DNA of 64,000 nucleotides, from contig CM055828.1 in assembly GCA_029582265.1 (NCBI GenBank), positions 33,825,263-33,889,262 of the forward strand, written 5' to 3'. The notes beneath the pieces were generated by a model. It saw only the letters and a list, made by a program, of their open reading frames with translations, made no database searches and was not told the origin of the DNA. The translations under genes and the position numbers were made by a program. Below, piece after piece: positions 21,820 through 32,559 of this stretch (positions within the stretch are counted from its first letter, which is position 1; each line of letters opens with the position of its first letter). The DNA comes from Zoroaster sp. YZ-2022. Its lineage: Eukaryota; Echinodermata; Asteroidea; Forcipulatida; Zoroasteridae.

Positions 21820-21985
21820 AACTACATTGTACAATGTACATTGGGAAGCCATTTGACCAATCATGGTCAGAACTGGAGAAAAAAAACACTACATAGGGAA
21901 GACAGTTGACCAATCATGGCCAGAACTGGAGAAAAGAACACTACATTGGGAAGACACTTGACCAATTACAGCCAGGAATAAATGT
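21820..21985. repeat. Tandem repeat, about 58-bp unit x3
   Basis: Blocks of the form gggaagrcanttgaccaatca followed by ccagaactggagaaa and acactacat repeat three times, diverging in the last. Confidence 0.8.
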
Positions 21986-22135
21986 GCCCAATCACAGCAC
22001 AATACGTGAAAACCACACGACATTCATAGGGAAGGCTTTTGAGCTACATGTATGACTGCGAGAGCTAAGAGCAATGACACGATGTTCATGTATCTGACCA
22101 ATCATATAATGAATATAATGACACACTATATTTAA

Positions 22136-22775
22136 CCCTCCTACTGTTTGACCATTTGAAACCATTCAAAATTTCCACTTACCAAAATGCCCATTGGTTT
22201 TGTACACACCTGGTGATACCATTTGAACAGTGTTGGTAGCAAGCTTAACTACCATTCATATCCATTCAAATGGTTTTGAATGGTTGTTACACTACACCCT
22301 GGTGTGTTTCCATAGCCGAATGGATTCAAATGGTGAATGTACTTCACAGTGGCTTATCATTCAAATGGTTTTAAATGGTGGATACATTACACCTTGGTGT
22401 GGTTTCACATAGCCGAAAAACAAAACCTGCATTATGTAGATAAAGTGGACTATCCATCATATCAGTACCCTATGGAGTTTTAACACATGGTGGCCAGTGT
22501 ACAAGTAATTGATCTACCACTTATAAATGGCACTAGGGTCTTTAGGGTATAGCAGACCTGTCATTTAAAACCATTTACTCATGTCACTGGCATAGAGGAT
22601 CCATTAATTCACCACTTAGAAGTATCCAAACAAGGTTTTGTATTAGCTGACCTACCATTCCAATCCATTTGGGAATCAATACTGTACACAGTTATTTCAC
22701 CATTCAAAACCACAAAAGCGAATGGTTTCAAATGGTGGGCCAACTTGTATGAAAAAGGCACCAGAAGTAGGAGGG
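22136..22775. mobile_element. T3 TTAA-type MITE, 640 bp
   Basis: TTAA at 22132-22135 and 22776-22779. Termini ccctcctactg / aagtaggaggg. The interior repeats accattcaaatggttt and its complement many times, so it forms local hairpins throughout. No conserved frame. It is the only copy in the window and larger than most of its relatives. Confidence 0.85.
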
Positions 22776-22791
22776 TTAAAGGCTTTATTAA

Positions 22792-23125
22792 CCCTAACTC
22801 CCTAGGCCCATTTGCTTACACATAACCTTAATACTCCAAAATCCTTCAGTAGTAAAGCAAGCACATGACCTGTATGCACACATGTGTTTCTAATCTGTGA
22901 TACATGTACATGGCCAGGGACCCTTCCTGCATGCATGGAGCAATAAACAGTGTCCACTGACCCAAGCACTGACCTTTCAATCACTACAACAAACATGGAT
23001 GTACATGTACCATGGAAAGGCAAGTATGCCTAATAACCTCAATCTTCCATAATCCTTCACTTTAGCAAAGAGCATGTAGCATGTAACCTCAATCCTTTAG
23101 CAAAGAGGATTTGGGAAGGTTAGGG
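22792..23125 (+). mobile_element. M2 TTAA-type MITE, complete
   Basis: TTAA at 22788-22791 and 23126-23129. Termini ccctaactccctagg / gaaggttaggg. The interior holds catgcatggagcaataaaca and subterminal aatccttca / gaggattt repeats. Copies lie at 23910, 46730, 56240 (minus) and 59122 (minus, partial). Confidence 0.9.
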
Positions 23126-23129
23126 TTAA

Positions 23130-23600
23130 AAATGAAAAATAATGGTTATTGGCCTTTCCCTTTTTTTTTGTGCTGAGTAAGGTCTGGGTATAATGCAACT
23201 ACTGTGAAAAAAAAACTGATGAGTGAAATATATAAGTAAAGAAAAAATGTAACGTGATTAACCGTGAAATTGACCATATGGTCTTCATTCTTGTCTCCTT
23301 TTTGGAAGATTTGGGAAGGATGAGAACGCAGCACCGTTCCTGCATATTCTCCTCAAGTAATCTACCGATCAGCACCGAAAAAGAAAACCATTTTATCCTC
23401 TCACTGAAAATGGTTAAGCCAGGATAAGTAGGGTCGTCTTCACTCAGTATTACCACACTTGTTTTACCAAAAAAATACAATGACCAATTTTAATCCATCG
23501 TGTAATCTTGACAGATCCCGGAGAGAGGTCTACAAGGTTTTGACTCCCGGGATTCAAACTCACCCATTGTTGGCCTTGCGAGGATGCCGTCTTCTTCTCA
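23130..23600. other. Unassigned
   Basis: No supported gene. On the minus strand an ATGG|GTGAGT donor-like site lies near 23577. Confidence 0.35.
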
Positions 23601-23601
23601 T

Positions 23602-23681
23602 TCAAACTGTTATGGTGTAGGGGCTGTATCTTAGATCGCGATATCTTCCTGAAGGAGTCTCAGTATCTGGACTGGAATGAA
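23602..23681 (-). CDS. Possible terminal or first exon, unknown
   Basis: A strong minus-strand acceptor (gatttgttttcag) precedes an island open for 16 codons in phase 0 (FIPVQILRLLQEDIAI, then stop) or 25 in phase 1 (ending YSPYTITV, then stop). All frames stop, so it would be a last exon. Alternatively an ATG just after 23602 leads in frame to a GTGAGT donor near 23577. I cannot choose between these. Confidence 0.3.
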
Positions 23682-24702
23682 CTGAAAACAAATCAACAAA
23701 AATGTAATTAAGGTTTTATGAAAACTGGGCATAATGTGTTTATTACTAGGAAGAATGCAAAGAACATGGCGTAAACGTACAATGTACAGAACTGTAGAGA
23801 TGCAAAACTTTGGTGACACTCATTTAGACCAATAAAAAATAAGTCTTTGGTTTGTGGGCGGAGCTCAGCTTCAAAATCGACACAGCTTTGTAGTTTTTTA
23901 ACTCATTAACCCTAACTCCCTAGGCCCAAACACATAACCTGAATCCTCCAAAATCCTTCAGTAGTAAAGCAAGCACATAACATGTATGCACACATGTGTT
24001 TCTAATCTGTGATACATGTACATGGCCAGGGACCCTCCCTGCATGCATGGAGCAATAAACAGTGTCCACTGACCCAAGCACTGACCTTGCAATCACTACA
24101 ACAAACATGGATGTACATGTATATGTACCATGGAAAGGCAAGTATGCCTAATAACCTCAATCCTCCAAAATCCTTCACTTTAGCAAAGAGCATGTAACCT
24201 CAATCCTTCAAAATCGTTCACTTTAGCAAAGAGGATTTGGGAGGATTTGGGAAGGTTACCGGACTCAAGTTCTGGTGTTAGCAGCAGAATGTGAGTTCGA
24301 AACCCGGCCGTGACACTTGTGTCCTTGAGCAAGACACTTAACCATAATTGCTACTCTCCACCCAGGGGTTAAATGGGTACCTGTGAGGGCAGAGTTGGTT
24401 GATTAGCCCTACAGTACAGCTCGAAATTAATTAGCCCCACGCAAGGGACCCACGCGTGGACCCGCAAGTAAATTTAATATTCTTGCATATCATGAATATT
24501 CATATCAAACTATAAATGCATTGGTGAATTGCGTGTCACATGCGTGTTGTATGAAGCTTTGAACCGATTCACATTCAAGGATATCAATGCGCATTACTTC
24601 GTGTGACACGTGTCACGAACGCACGTGAATTGTTACCACTTTGCGTGAGTGTATTCTGTCTGTATTCTGTCGGCTTGGTCCAGTCCAAGATTGTTTTAAG
24701 CC

Positions 24703-25266
24703 GTGTTCGCACTGGACTTATTTTGGTAAAACTTACCGAGACGATGGGTACTTTTCCCATTTTAAGTCCAGTGCGGACAGCCTAGGACGTTTTCCTCTCA
24801 GTTACTTTTCCTGAGTCCAGCGGTTACTTTTACTGGCCAACTGCTGCCCAGGAAAACTGACCAGGTAACTTTTCCCGAGACGATAAGTCCAGTGCGGACA
24901 GTGCGAGTCGGTAAAAGCGGCTCAGGAAAACGAACATCCGGCCCGAGAGCAACGTCGTGCTACACAGGGACACCACGCATGCGCTTTGCATTGTTTAAAA
25001 CTGGCTCAGGAAGCGTACATCCGGCCCGGCGCAAGGTCGTGCTACACAGGGACACCACGCATGCGCTTTGCATTGTTTCACCGCCGCGGTGGGGGCGGGC
25101 GGGCGCATTTAATGCATGTGCATGTGTAGCAAGTTTTCTGGGTCAATCGGGTCAACGTAGAAAGGTCACGCAAAGCGCCCTCATGAGTCATTATACTGAC
25201 AGCTCGGTTACTTCTACCACGGTCTCGGTAAAATTTTCCCGTGTCGAAAGTCCAAGTGCGGACAGA
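24703..25266. mobile_element. Nested cluster of inverted termini
   Basis: The word gtgttcgcactggactta at 24703 recurs inverted at about 24763-24781, 24884-24903 and 25245-25264 (aagtcca(a)gtgcggacag), each next to a gggaaaa / accgagac block. The first pair alone makes an 80-bp mini-element. Inside, an 83-bp unit (ctcaggaa.. to gcgctttgcattgttt) is duplicated in tandem at 24922 and 25005. Confidence 0.65.
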
Positions 25267-25275
25267 GGTATTTCA

Positions 25276-25333
25276 GTGTACATGTACATGTACATGTACA
25301 TGTACATGTACATGTACAAGTACATGTACATGT
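25276..25333. repeat. TACATG microsatellite
   Basis: About nine head-to-tail copies of the self-complementary hexamer TACATG, with one substitution. Confidence 0.95.
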
Positions 25334-25842
25334 CTGTTCGTTCTGGGATTACACTTTTCTGCAAGCACGTGACGTGCCGCCGATAAATGATTAGATAACA
25401 CGACGGTGAAACTGATAAGACTAAGAGCATTGAGGTAAGAATTCTACCTCCATGATAATAATAGTTAGAAAAGCCAGTCAGCTTTACTTCCTCCATGAAT
25501 GTATGTACATTTTAGCGTGGGATGGTCCCTCGCGTGGGACGGTCCCTCGCGTGGGAACCATTGAATTTATAATAGCCTCATTATATACCTAGGACAGCAC
25601 CTTCCACGCGTGGGTCCCTTGCGTGGGGCTAATTAATTTCGAGCTGTACTGTATATGCGCTGTAATGGCAGCAATTGAGCTGTATACTCCCCAGGGAGCT
25701 GAGATGGTTTCAGGAATGATTTATGAGCCTTATGAGCCTTATGAGCAGGGGTAATAATATAATGCGCCTTGAGCACCACTCAGTTGGTGGATACGTGCGT
25801 GCGCTATGTAAGTCCACACATTATTATTAAGGTTAGGGTTAA

Positions 25843-26619
25843 TAAATCATCAGCATTGTTTTATACACAGAGGATGTAAGAGGGCAATTCCATGATAAAG
25901 TGGACATGACCTTAAAGGCAATCACTCATCTTATTTTGTTGTTTATACCTCAAAGTTTGTAGAATGAGTGAAAATTCTTAATTTTTATTTGTATCTTTTG
26001 AGAAATGATCATTTGAAGTGGAATGATGTGCCGACTCAAAATATTTTTCCAAAAAAAGTGGTATTTGTCCTCTTAGTTTAATTGATAGGTGATAGCCCAT
26101 TGAAATGTTGATTTCCTAAATGCATATATCACCAATACTCATGGAAAGATTCCTAATAAAGTCACACAGGCATGTACTGACATTTTTAATTATTGTTTTG
26201 TCATCTTTTTAATTAATCACACATCATTTTCAGACTTAAATTATAAATTTAAAAAAAAAACGGATAAAAAACGGATACTGCAGCTGAAACCTGGAGATAT
26301 ATTTTGGTTGTCTCATCTGACCACAAACCACAAGACATGGCCTTGAGTATATCCGTTAAAAACGTGTCCATCTTCAAATCAAATTGAAGGTCTGCTTCTG
26401 AGTGCTTAACAAGCCATTTATTGAGTTAACAAATCACAAAGAACCAATTTAGACCAATTGAAGAGGTACAATGTACTGTGTACATGAAGAATAGCATATA
26501 CTGTTAATCTCAAATGACTTCAATGTTATCTATATGTAGTTTACTTGACACCAATAAACAAAATTAGCACCCATGACTGGACTTATATCTGGTGTTGTTG
26601 AAACCAAACCAATGAGAAA
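25843..26619. other. Unassigned AT-rich sequence
   Basis: No gene supported. Confidence 0.4.
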
Positions 26620-26904
26620 GCTGCACTTTAGTGGGAAGTTGCTGTAGAGGTGAAAATCAGTCAACTGCCTGTTTTGACTGTTGACCCGAATGTGCACACA
26701 GGGGCATTTTTGACTGGTTTTTACTGTCATTTTGACCACCCTGAACAATACCAGACAATGCTTTTACCAGTCAAAAACGGTTGACTCATTTTGACCTGTA
26801 AATGTACTTACAAGGTTTGACAGTGTTTGACTTTTAAGTGCATTAGATATACCTCGGCAACTATCAACATTTTGACTGATTTTGACCCCTGTAGTAGGAG
26901 AGTT
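26620..26904 (-). mobile_element. T2 TTAA-type MITE
   Basis: Same interior as 19545 in reverse (gctgcactttagtgggaagt to cctgtagtaggag), ending at TTAA 26905-26908. The left terminus has decayed. Confidence 0.8.
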
Positions 26905-26912
26905 TTAACAAA

Positions 26913-26972
26913 TAATTATGTTTGTTGAGCAATATAAAACTAATTATGTTTGTTGAGCAATATAAAACTGAG
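26913..26972. repeat. 29-bp direct duplication
   Basis: aattatgtttgttgagcaat plus atataaaact occurs twice head to tail. Confidence 0.9.
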
Positions 26973-27049
26973 ATAACCTGAAATGTCCATACATTTTATT
27001 TTTTTAAATCAGTCGTTAACCACCAAAACACAGTCAGATGAAACATTAA

Positions 27050-27265
27050 AGGGACACTATCGTCGCGATCAGAGCAGACTTTCAAAAGGGCATGGAATTG
27101 AGGTCCTAGTTTAAGATGAACACAGTGACTGCAAATTACTGGCTCATTTATACAGCAGCAACGGTAATATGACCTTATCATGTGGGATACTATTTTCAGT
27201 CATTGAGTTAATCTAAAACAAGCACTCCAATTCCATGCCCTGTTGATCGTGACAATACTGCCCCT
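27050..27265. mobile_element. Z TTAA-type MITE
   Basis: TTAA at 27046-27049 and 27266-27269. Ends agggacactatcgtcgcgat / ending atcgtgacaatactgcccct. Same orientation of the asymmetric centre as 19007. Confidence 0.88.
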
Positions 27266-27269
27266 TTAA

Positions 27270-28190
27270 AATGGTGTGTAACACATACTTATGTACACAC
27301 AATGTACACAATGTAGCCAGTGGATAAGTTCAAATAAAATCACTCCTGGGTTTGGATGGTTTTAGTAAAAAATAGCAGAGGCCTGTGTATTTTCAAATTC
27401 AAATTAAAAAAAGAAAATTTTTTAAAACCTACATGTAAATGACGAATATCACTATTTCAACCTGCAATTTACTGACTAACCCGTGCTACATGTATGCACC
27501 ACAATTATACATTACACTGCAAATCTTTGCTTTCTTTTTCTTTCAAAAAAACCGACCTAATCAGACGGATACAATGTGCAGTGCAAACGATGTAGCGCTC
27601 ATCAACAGGTTTATATCCCCTCAGGGAAAAAAACCAAAAACCCGAGTTCACCAGTGTGTCCCGTCAGTCACTCTGCACTTGCCTGATCCCAATTTAGTTT
27701 CAATCAGAGAGTGACCTCAATGACAGAGGTCAGTGACCTCGGGACCTATAAATAATTCACTGAATAGAAGTCTTGGGCAGAACCCTATAGTATAGAGAGC
27801 ATCCAATTACGGTAATGTATTTACCATTTGTAAGCCCAAGTTGACTATACATGTACATGTAAATGTACATATCAAGCTGGGTTTCTCCCATACATGCAAA
27901 TCTGTGTAACCAAACCGAGGCTGGCAGGGATATACAGGCTGGCCCCTACTGATTATCAGTGTTATGATTGCACATTTTGGATACAGGGAATCTGACAAAG
28001 ATGGCTGTGGCAAGAAAAGGTATATACACCACGATTGAGCCCAGGGTATAAAAGGGTCTGGGCTGGGTGAAACTCTGGCTTTCCCTAAATTATTTTATTT
28101 TAAATTTTACCACATATGCCGCTGAACTTCTGAACTAAACCTCCATGAAATTTCAAACTTGTTCACATCTGTATTTTTGGATAAATTGTT
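27270..28190. other. Unassigned
   Basis: No supported gene. A plus-strand frame of 91 codons (27439-27714) is partly A/T-run sequence and lacks splice signals. Confidence 0.4.
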
Positions 28191-28193
28191 GTA

Positions 28194-29239
28194 CCGTAAT
28201 TTCCGGAATATAAGCCGCGCGGTGTATAAGCCGCACTAACCCAAAATCACCAAAACAAGATTCATGTGTCAACGTATAAGCCGCACCGCGTATAAGCCGC
28301 AAACACAGAGGCCCGCCGGACGCCACTCACTGTCGATACTTCGCCATAAAGGGGGTCATTGTGTTGCGTTCCAGTCAAAATGTATTGAAAGAGACACAAT
28401 AGCATACCTGCCAACCTTGACAAGTGAAAATTCGTAATACTAATAGTAAAGTTTGGCACATTTTACGCATGTCCGAAATACATGTGCATGTACAGGAATC
28501 AACGGCACTGCTTGTGGGATCGATGTTTCTTCGACTCCACGTGTTTCTTGACATCGTTAAGGCCACCATGGCTAATGCAGAAATCCGTGCTGCATATTTT
28601 ACAAAATGCGTGAAGTTCCCCAAGTTTGGTGGCAGCAATAACTGGGTAGCTTTCTGAGTATTTATCTCGAAATTTCTGCCCCGTTTTTATTTTGCTGTTC
28701 CGTTCCCGTATCACTATTTTACGGCATTCGGGAATGTCGAACGTAGTCCCGCTGGTTGCCTGCTTTCTGCACAACGTACTGTACATGTAATCACTACAAC
28801 GGCAACCAACGAAACGATGACTCATCGCCTGCCACGCGTAACGAATTTTCCTATTGGCTCCTTCCATAGACTACGATATAACGAATTTTCCCATTGGCTC
28901 TCTGGTACACGCATGGCATAGACTACGATCTACGTAGTGGATTCTGATGTCGCTGGTGCTAAACGTTGCAATGGTTTTTTCAGAAGTTTTGAATAAATCT
29001 GTGTGTATCGAGGTTCGCTCACTAAAACTGACAATGACCAGACCATTTTCGCTACGAACAATAAAGGTTATTAGGTTTCTGTTTCGGTCTGTTTACCAAC
29101 GATTTTTGCTTAATTGTGCATTGTGTTTTGTTCAAGATTCATACCTCGGCGTATAAGCCGCACCGCGTATAAGCCGCAGGCAACTTTTACCGTGTCAAAA
29201 TCAACGTATAAGCCGCGGCTTATATTCCGGAAATTACGG
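28194..29239. mobile_element. 1.05-kb inverted-repeat element with zinc-finger remnant
   Basis: The outer inverted repeats start ccgtaatttccggaatataa and continue as iterated cgtataagccgc words on both sides (28201-28305 and 29150-29225). The element is bounded by TA (28192-28193, 29240-29241) within GTAC. The middle encodes a minus-strand fragment with a BED-like zinc finger (28499-28867). The right flank is occupied by a T2 element a few bases away. TA could be a 2-bp target duplication, but the superfamily is uncertain. Confidence 0.8.
28499..28867 (-). pseudogene. Transposase-type BED-like zinc-finger fragment
   Basis: The frame is 122 codons. Its C-terminal half contains QKFRDKYSESYPVI, then a zinc-binding pattern C89-x2-C92-x16-H109-x5-H115 with the core ISHGGLNDVKKHV and the end ESKKHRSHKQC. 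A Cys-x2-Cys finger followed by an SHGG-x-DV-x-H-type loop is characteristic of BED-like N-terminal domains of hAT-related transposases and derived proteins. The frame stops right after the finger, so the catalytic part is absent. The first 50 residues look less conserved, and the true start is uncertain. This is likely a deleted transposase gene kept in a non-autonomous element. Confidence 0.62.
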
Positions 29240-29246
29240 TACTTAA

Positions 29247-29885
29247 CCCTCCTACTGTAGCTGCACTTTTGTGGCAAGTACATGTAGCAACAGAGGTGAA
29301 AATCAGTCTTCTGAACCTTCTGAAGTTGTAGTCAGCAGGGCGAATCTAGTCCGCATGTCGCTAACTTTTAACGGTATATATTGGCATATACGGGCCTGCC
29401 AGAAACACCGGGGCAAACCCCTTCTCTTAGCGATAAGTGTACTGGGTTCTTTTTATGTGCGTTGATAGTTTTTAATACAACACACGGGACCTATGGCTTT
29501 ACGTCCCATCTGAAGGACGAAGCAATAATGGTTAAGTGTCTTGCTTAAGGACACAAGTGTCACGACCGGGACTCGAACCCACACTCTGCTGATCAGAAAC
29601 ACCAGAGCTTGAGTCCAGTGCTCTTAACCGCTCGGCCACGACAATGACTGACTGTTTTGACTGTTGACCCAAATGTGCACACAGGGGCATTTTTTGACTG
29701 GTTTTTACGGTCATTTTGACCACCCTGAACAATACCAGACAATGCTTTTACCAGTCAAAAACGTTCGACTCATTTTGACCTGTAAATGTACAATGTACTT
29801 ACATACAGGTACTACATGTAATAAGGTTTGACAGTGTTTAACTTTTAAGTGCACATTTTGACTGACCCTTGCAGTCATAGGAGGG
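29247..29885 (+). mobile_element. T2 TTAA-type MITE split by a SINE
   Basis: TTAA at 29243-29246 and 29886-29889. Left terminus ccctcctactgtagctgcac, right terminus tcataggaggg. The T2 sequence breaks at about 29309 and resumes at about 29646, with SINE C between. The right TTAA is shared with the M1 element that follows. Confidence 0.85.
29310..29645 (-). mobile_element. SINE C, tRNA-Leu(CAA)-derived
   Basis: Minus strand: the head gtggccgagcggttaagagc is box A, the anticodon arm reads tggactcaagctctgg, and box B is gggttcgagtcccgg. The anticodon arm and long variable arm match tRNA-Leu(CAA) design. The body continues caagacacttaaccattatt, gatgggacgtaaagccat and a 3' block containing aagggg..tttgccccggtg. 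It inserted into T2 in inverse orientation. Confidence 0.85.
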
Positions 29886-29889
29886 TTAA

Positions 29890-30152
29890 CCCTAACCACC
29901 TAGGTATTCTGGCTAGGAACCTTCCTGAATCCTCCAAAATCCATAAGTGCACTTTTGGACACATGCCCTTATCTTCAAAATGCACGATGCATTTTCATTG
30001 ATCTTTCATATTCAGCACTTATGGCCTGTACTTCTTGCCAGGTAGTAATTTTGCCTTATTTGAAGAGGTGAACGTACCAGTTTCCAACAGTGCTGAATTT
30101 TTCCCAAAAAGTGCCCCTTGGAGGATTTTGATGGATTTGGGGGTAGTTAGGG
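29890..30152 (+). mobile_element. M1 TTAA-type MITE, complete
   Basis: TTAA at 29886-29889 and 30153-30156. Termini ccctaaccaccta / gtagttaggg. It is the reference intact copy for M1, 263 bp, with no coding capacity. Confidence 0.9.
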
Positions 30153-30156
30153 TTAA

Positions 30157-31490
30157 TCAATCTACCTTTAACAGTATGGAATGCTGTATTTTTCCCCCCA
30201 TGAAATACTAGTTAGCATCAAAGAAAAGGAACTATGTTTTCGAAACTGTTTTGACAACCCATCTACAACTTTGTTATTAAAGGAACGGTCGCTGAAAGAC
30301 ATGTTATTGTATAATCCCATTAAAGATTTTAACAAACATGTGAATCTTAGCACGGAATGGACAATAACATTCGAGTTGGAGAGCTACGAGGAGTTAAGTG
30401 TGAGCAAGTGGAAGCACTATGCCTTTTAGCACGGCCGCGACATGCGATATTTGCTGACGTTACGCTGGAAAACACTTATTAGTCAGGCATCCCATGTACT
30501 GATCCATAGCAACTATGTCACGATCAGACAACCTCCTTCCCCTGCCACTTCCTCCAATGAGAGGCAACGCTGCCAGATGAAATGCGATAAAAAATCATTT
30601 AACGGTTGCCCTCATGGGAGGGGATATTGACTTAATTGAGTTTTACGGATCAGAGCAGAAGGTAACCAATTCATTACTGAGAGCACCCCTACCTGTTCAG
30701 AATGGAACGATCCATGATTTTAATGTCAGTCGAATTAAGCCAGTATATATCTAATAGGAAATTCATATAAACGATTACTTGTTCAAGCAATCAATACCGA
30801 GACAATCTTACTCATCGAGAAAGCAGCAAATCATGATCTGCAACAAATTACGACTTCACAACTGTCTTTCTGAGGGGTGTGTTGTTCCCGCTAGTCACGG
30901 GATACTTGTGTGGGTATAAGGCTGACTGAATGCTAAACTTTTTGCACAAACACAGATGCTTCGAGTTGCATGATTTTTATGGTTTGTGAAGCCCAAACCA
31001 AGTAAAGATCCTGCACTTAGTTGCTTGAGATAACGCTGTCAGTTAGGTGATTCAGGTAAAATCCGAGACCTATTCAAGGTCAGCCAGTTATTTCTAGAGG
31101 GTAAATCCCTGGCCAATGACCTGTCAACTACAAAATTAATTAAGAAAAAAAAACGTAACTATCTAAAAATAAACCTTCATTTGGACATGTTCATTTTTTT
31201 TACAATGTACAAAATGTACATGTATGGACTGGACGGATTCACACATGTACATATATCTGTTTAAATTTATATAAATTTATTTTGAAAAAAAAATCGAATG
31301 GTATAAATAACAAATAACAACACAAATATTCATACATTGAGTGTCTAGTACAGTGAAAAGTTTTGAAGACGGTCATTTCTTTCACAACAAGCAGCACATT
31401 TTAAATGTACTGCTTGTTGTGAAAGAAAATTCTGATATTATAAATGATTTATAACATCAGAATTGTTTATAAATTTACTCAATATATATT
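30157..31490. other. Unassigned, one weak plus-strand frame
   Basis: A frame at 30181-30429 (82 codons, including FRNCFDNPSTTLLLKERS and EWTITFELESYEEL) has protein-like composition but no splice sites or family. A short inverted repeat (tttcacaacaagcagcac / tgcttgttgtgaaag) lies at about 31380-31426. Confidence 0.35.
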
Positions 31491-31805
31491 AGCTAATGGC
31501 TTGGAGTGGCCTGAATGGGTTTTTTCAAAAATTGCACTGATTGTAGGAGGGTTACAGCTGTCGCCAGTGGCCTCCTATGGTTACCCTTCTGTGCACTGTC
31601 ACACAACTGAGATTGCAGGGTAAGGTGGTCTCCCATTGATACATTGCAGGCATACTAATGTTCAAACATTTACAGTGGCCTTGGGTGGCACACAGTTGAT
31701 TTTGTAAGATTACTTGGAAAGGACAGCAGGCTTGTACATGTATGTACTGAAGGTTGCGAAAGAACAGAATTTTGTGGATCAGAGTGGCCTCCATGTGTAG
31801 GAGGG
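31491..31805 (-). mobile_element. T1 subfamily element with inverted end
   Basis: Most of it (31555-31805) is the reverse complement of 35859-36110 and ends tgtaggaggg-TTAA (31806-31809). The first 63 bp (agctaatggcttggagtggc to ttgtaggaggg) are the family's other end, but in the opposite orientation to what the rest requires. The end segment has therefore been inverted in place. Confidence 0.8.
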
Positions 31806-31809
31806 TTAA

Positions 31810-32173
31810 CAAACTTCATCACAGTGCAGCAGCAGTCTTGACCAACTGAAATGAAAATGTCTCTGGAAATGAAAATAAGGCTTATTTCTGACGCTATTTT
31901 TCCACGCGCTTTACACATTTGCCTGACTTAAATCTCACATATTCTTATACTAACAACTGCCCAATCTCTTTCAAAGAGTTCAACCCCGATTGCAACAACA
32001 CTGTCTACATATTATGCAACATTCACGAAATCCTTCTACGGCTTTCCAAAAAAAATAAAAAATACATCATTTGCAAGTCCAGTACCACAAAGTAGCATTC
32101 ATCTCATGACACCGAGTTCTTGTCATAAATAGTGTCAAGTAAACATGGCCCTCCAAATAAACAAGCAAACACT
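31810..32173. other. Unassigned
   Basis: No gene or element recognised. Confidence 0.4.
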
Positions 32174-32355
32174 CAGGAGTGTGACTTGACAAAAGAAAGA
32201 AATCCTGAAAAAAAAATAATAGCAGGCCTTGGTTTCCCTTTGGTCTAGAGGACTTGTAAGCCCCCTGAACATTTAAATTTGGGAGGATTTACAGACTCTC
32301 CACATCCCCAGAAACTAGAAACATGAAACGAGAGGTTTGGACACAATACAGGCTA
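32174..32355 (+). mobile_element. X-family MITE fragment
   Basis: Starts caggagtgtgacttgac and shares ggtttccctttggtctagag, ggatttacagactc and ttggacacaatacagg with other X copies. The right terminus is not present. Confidence 0.55.
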
Positions 32356-32438
32356 CTTTTTTTTTTTCCCTTGATACATATAGCTCCATGAACATGTGCT
32401 TCTCTTCTTTCAAGAACATTTTAGAAGATTATACATGT

Positions 32439-32554
32439 AGACCAATCTGCCAGACCAATCTGCCAGACCAATCTGCCAGACCAATCTGCCAGACCAATCT
32501 GCCAGACCAATCTGCCAGACCAATCTGCCAGACCAATCTGCCAGACCATTCTGC
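32439..32554. repeat. 13-bp tandem array, nine units
   Basis: The unit is agaccaatctgcc, perfect for eight copies. The ninth has one substitution. The unit is not a multiple of 3, so all three frames are used cyclically and stay open, making a spurious repetitive frame. Confidence 0.98.
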
Positions 32555-32559
32555 ATCAA

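Larger units (their letters stand above)
24412..25651. mobile_element. TA-flanked inverted-repeat element, 1.24 kb
   Basis: TA duplication at 24410-24411 and 25652-25653. The terminal inverted repeats start CAGTACAGCTCGAAATTAAT and continue through ccccacgcaagggaccca, about 45 bp with few mismatches. TA target and CAG start suit Tc1/mariner-like elements, but no transposase frame is seen. It contains GC-rich secondary material (24703-25266). Confidence 0.88.
24258..25828 (+). mobile_element. SINE A inserted in M2 and itself split
   Basis: Direct repeat AAGGTT at 24252-24257 and 25829-25834 flanks it, as a target duplication should. The left part (24258-24411) carries box B (gagttcgaaacccggcc) and body. 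The right part (25652-25828) carries the tail ending in ATT repeats. They are separated by the TA-flanked element 24412-25651. The intact copy at 7092 shows the uninterrupted join. Confidence 0.88.
23910..25838 (+). mobile_element. M2 TTAA-type MITE split by nested insertions
   Basis: TTAA at 23906-23909 and 25839-25842, termini ccctaactccctagg / aaggttaggg. The first 348 bp match 22792-23125. The last few bases reappear after 1.57 kb of inserted DNA (24258-25828), bordered by AAGGTT on both sides. Confidence 0.88.

Noticed and set aside
22792..23129. Telomere-like TTAGGG words at M1, M2 and M3 ends
   Set aside because: ttagggttaa occurs once per end as part of TTAA plus the inverted terminus. 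There is no tandem telomeric array.
25191..25496. 101-codon minus-strand frame with a YMYM repeat
   Set aside because: The frame is the translation of the TACATG microsatellite with short flanks.
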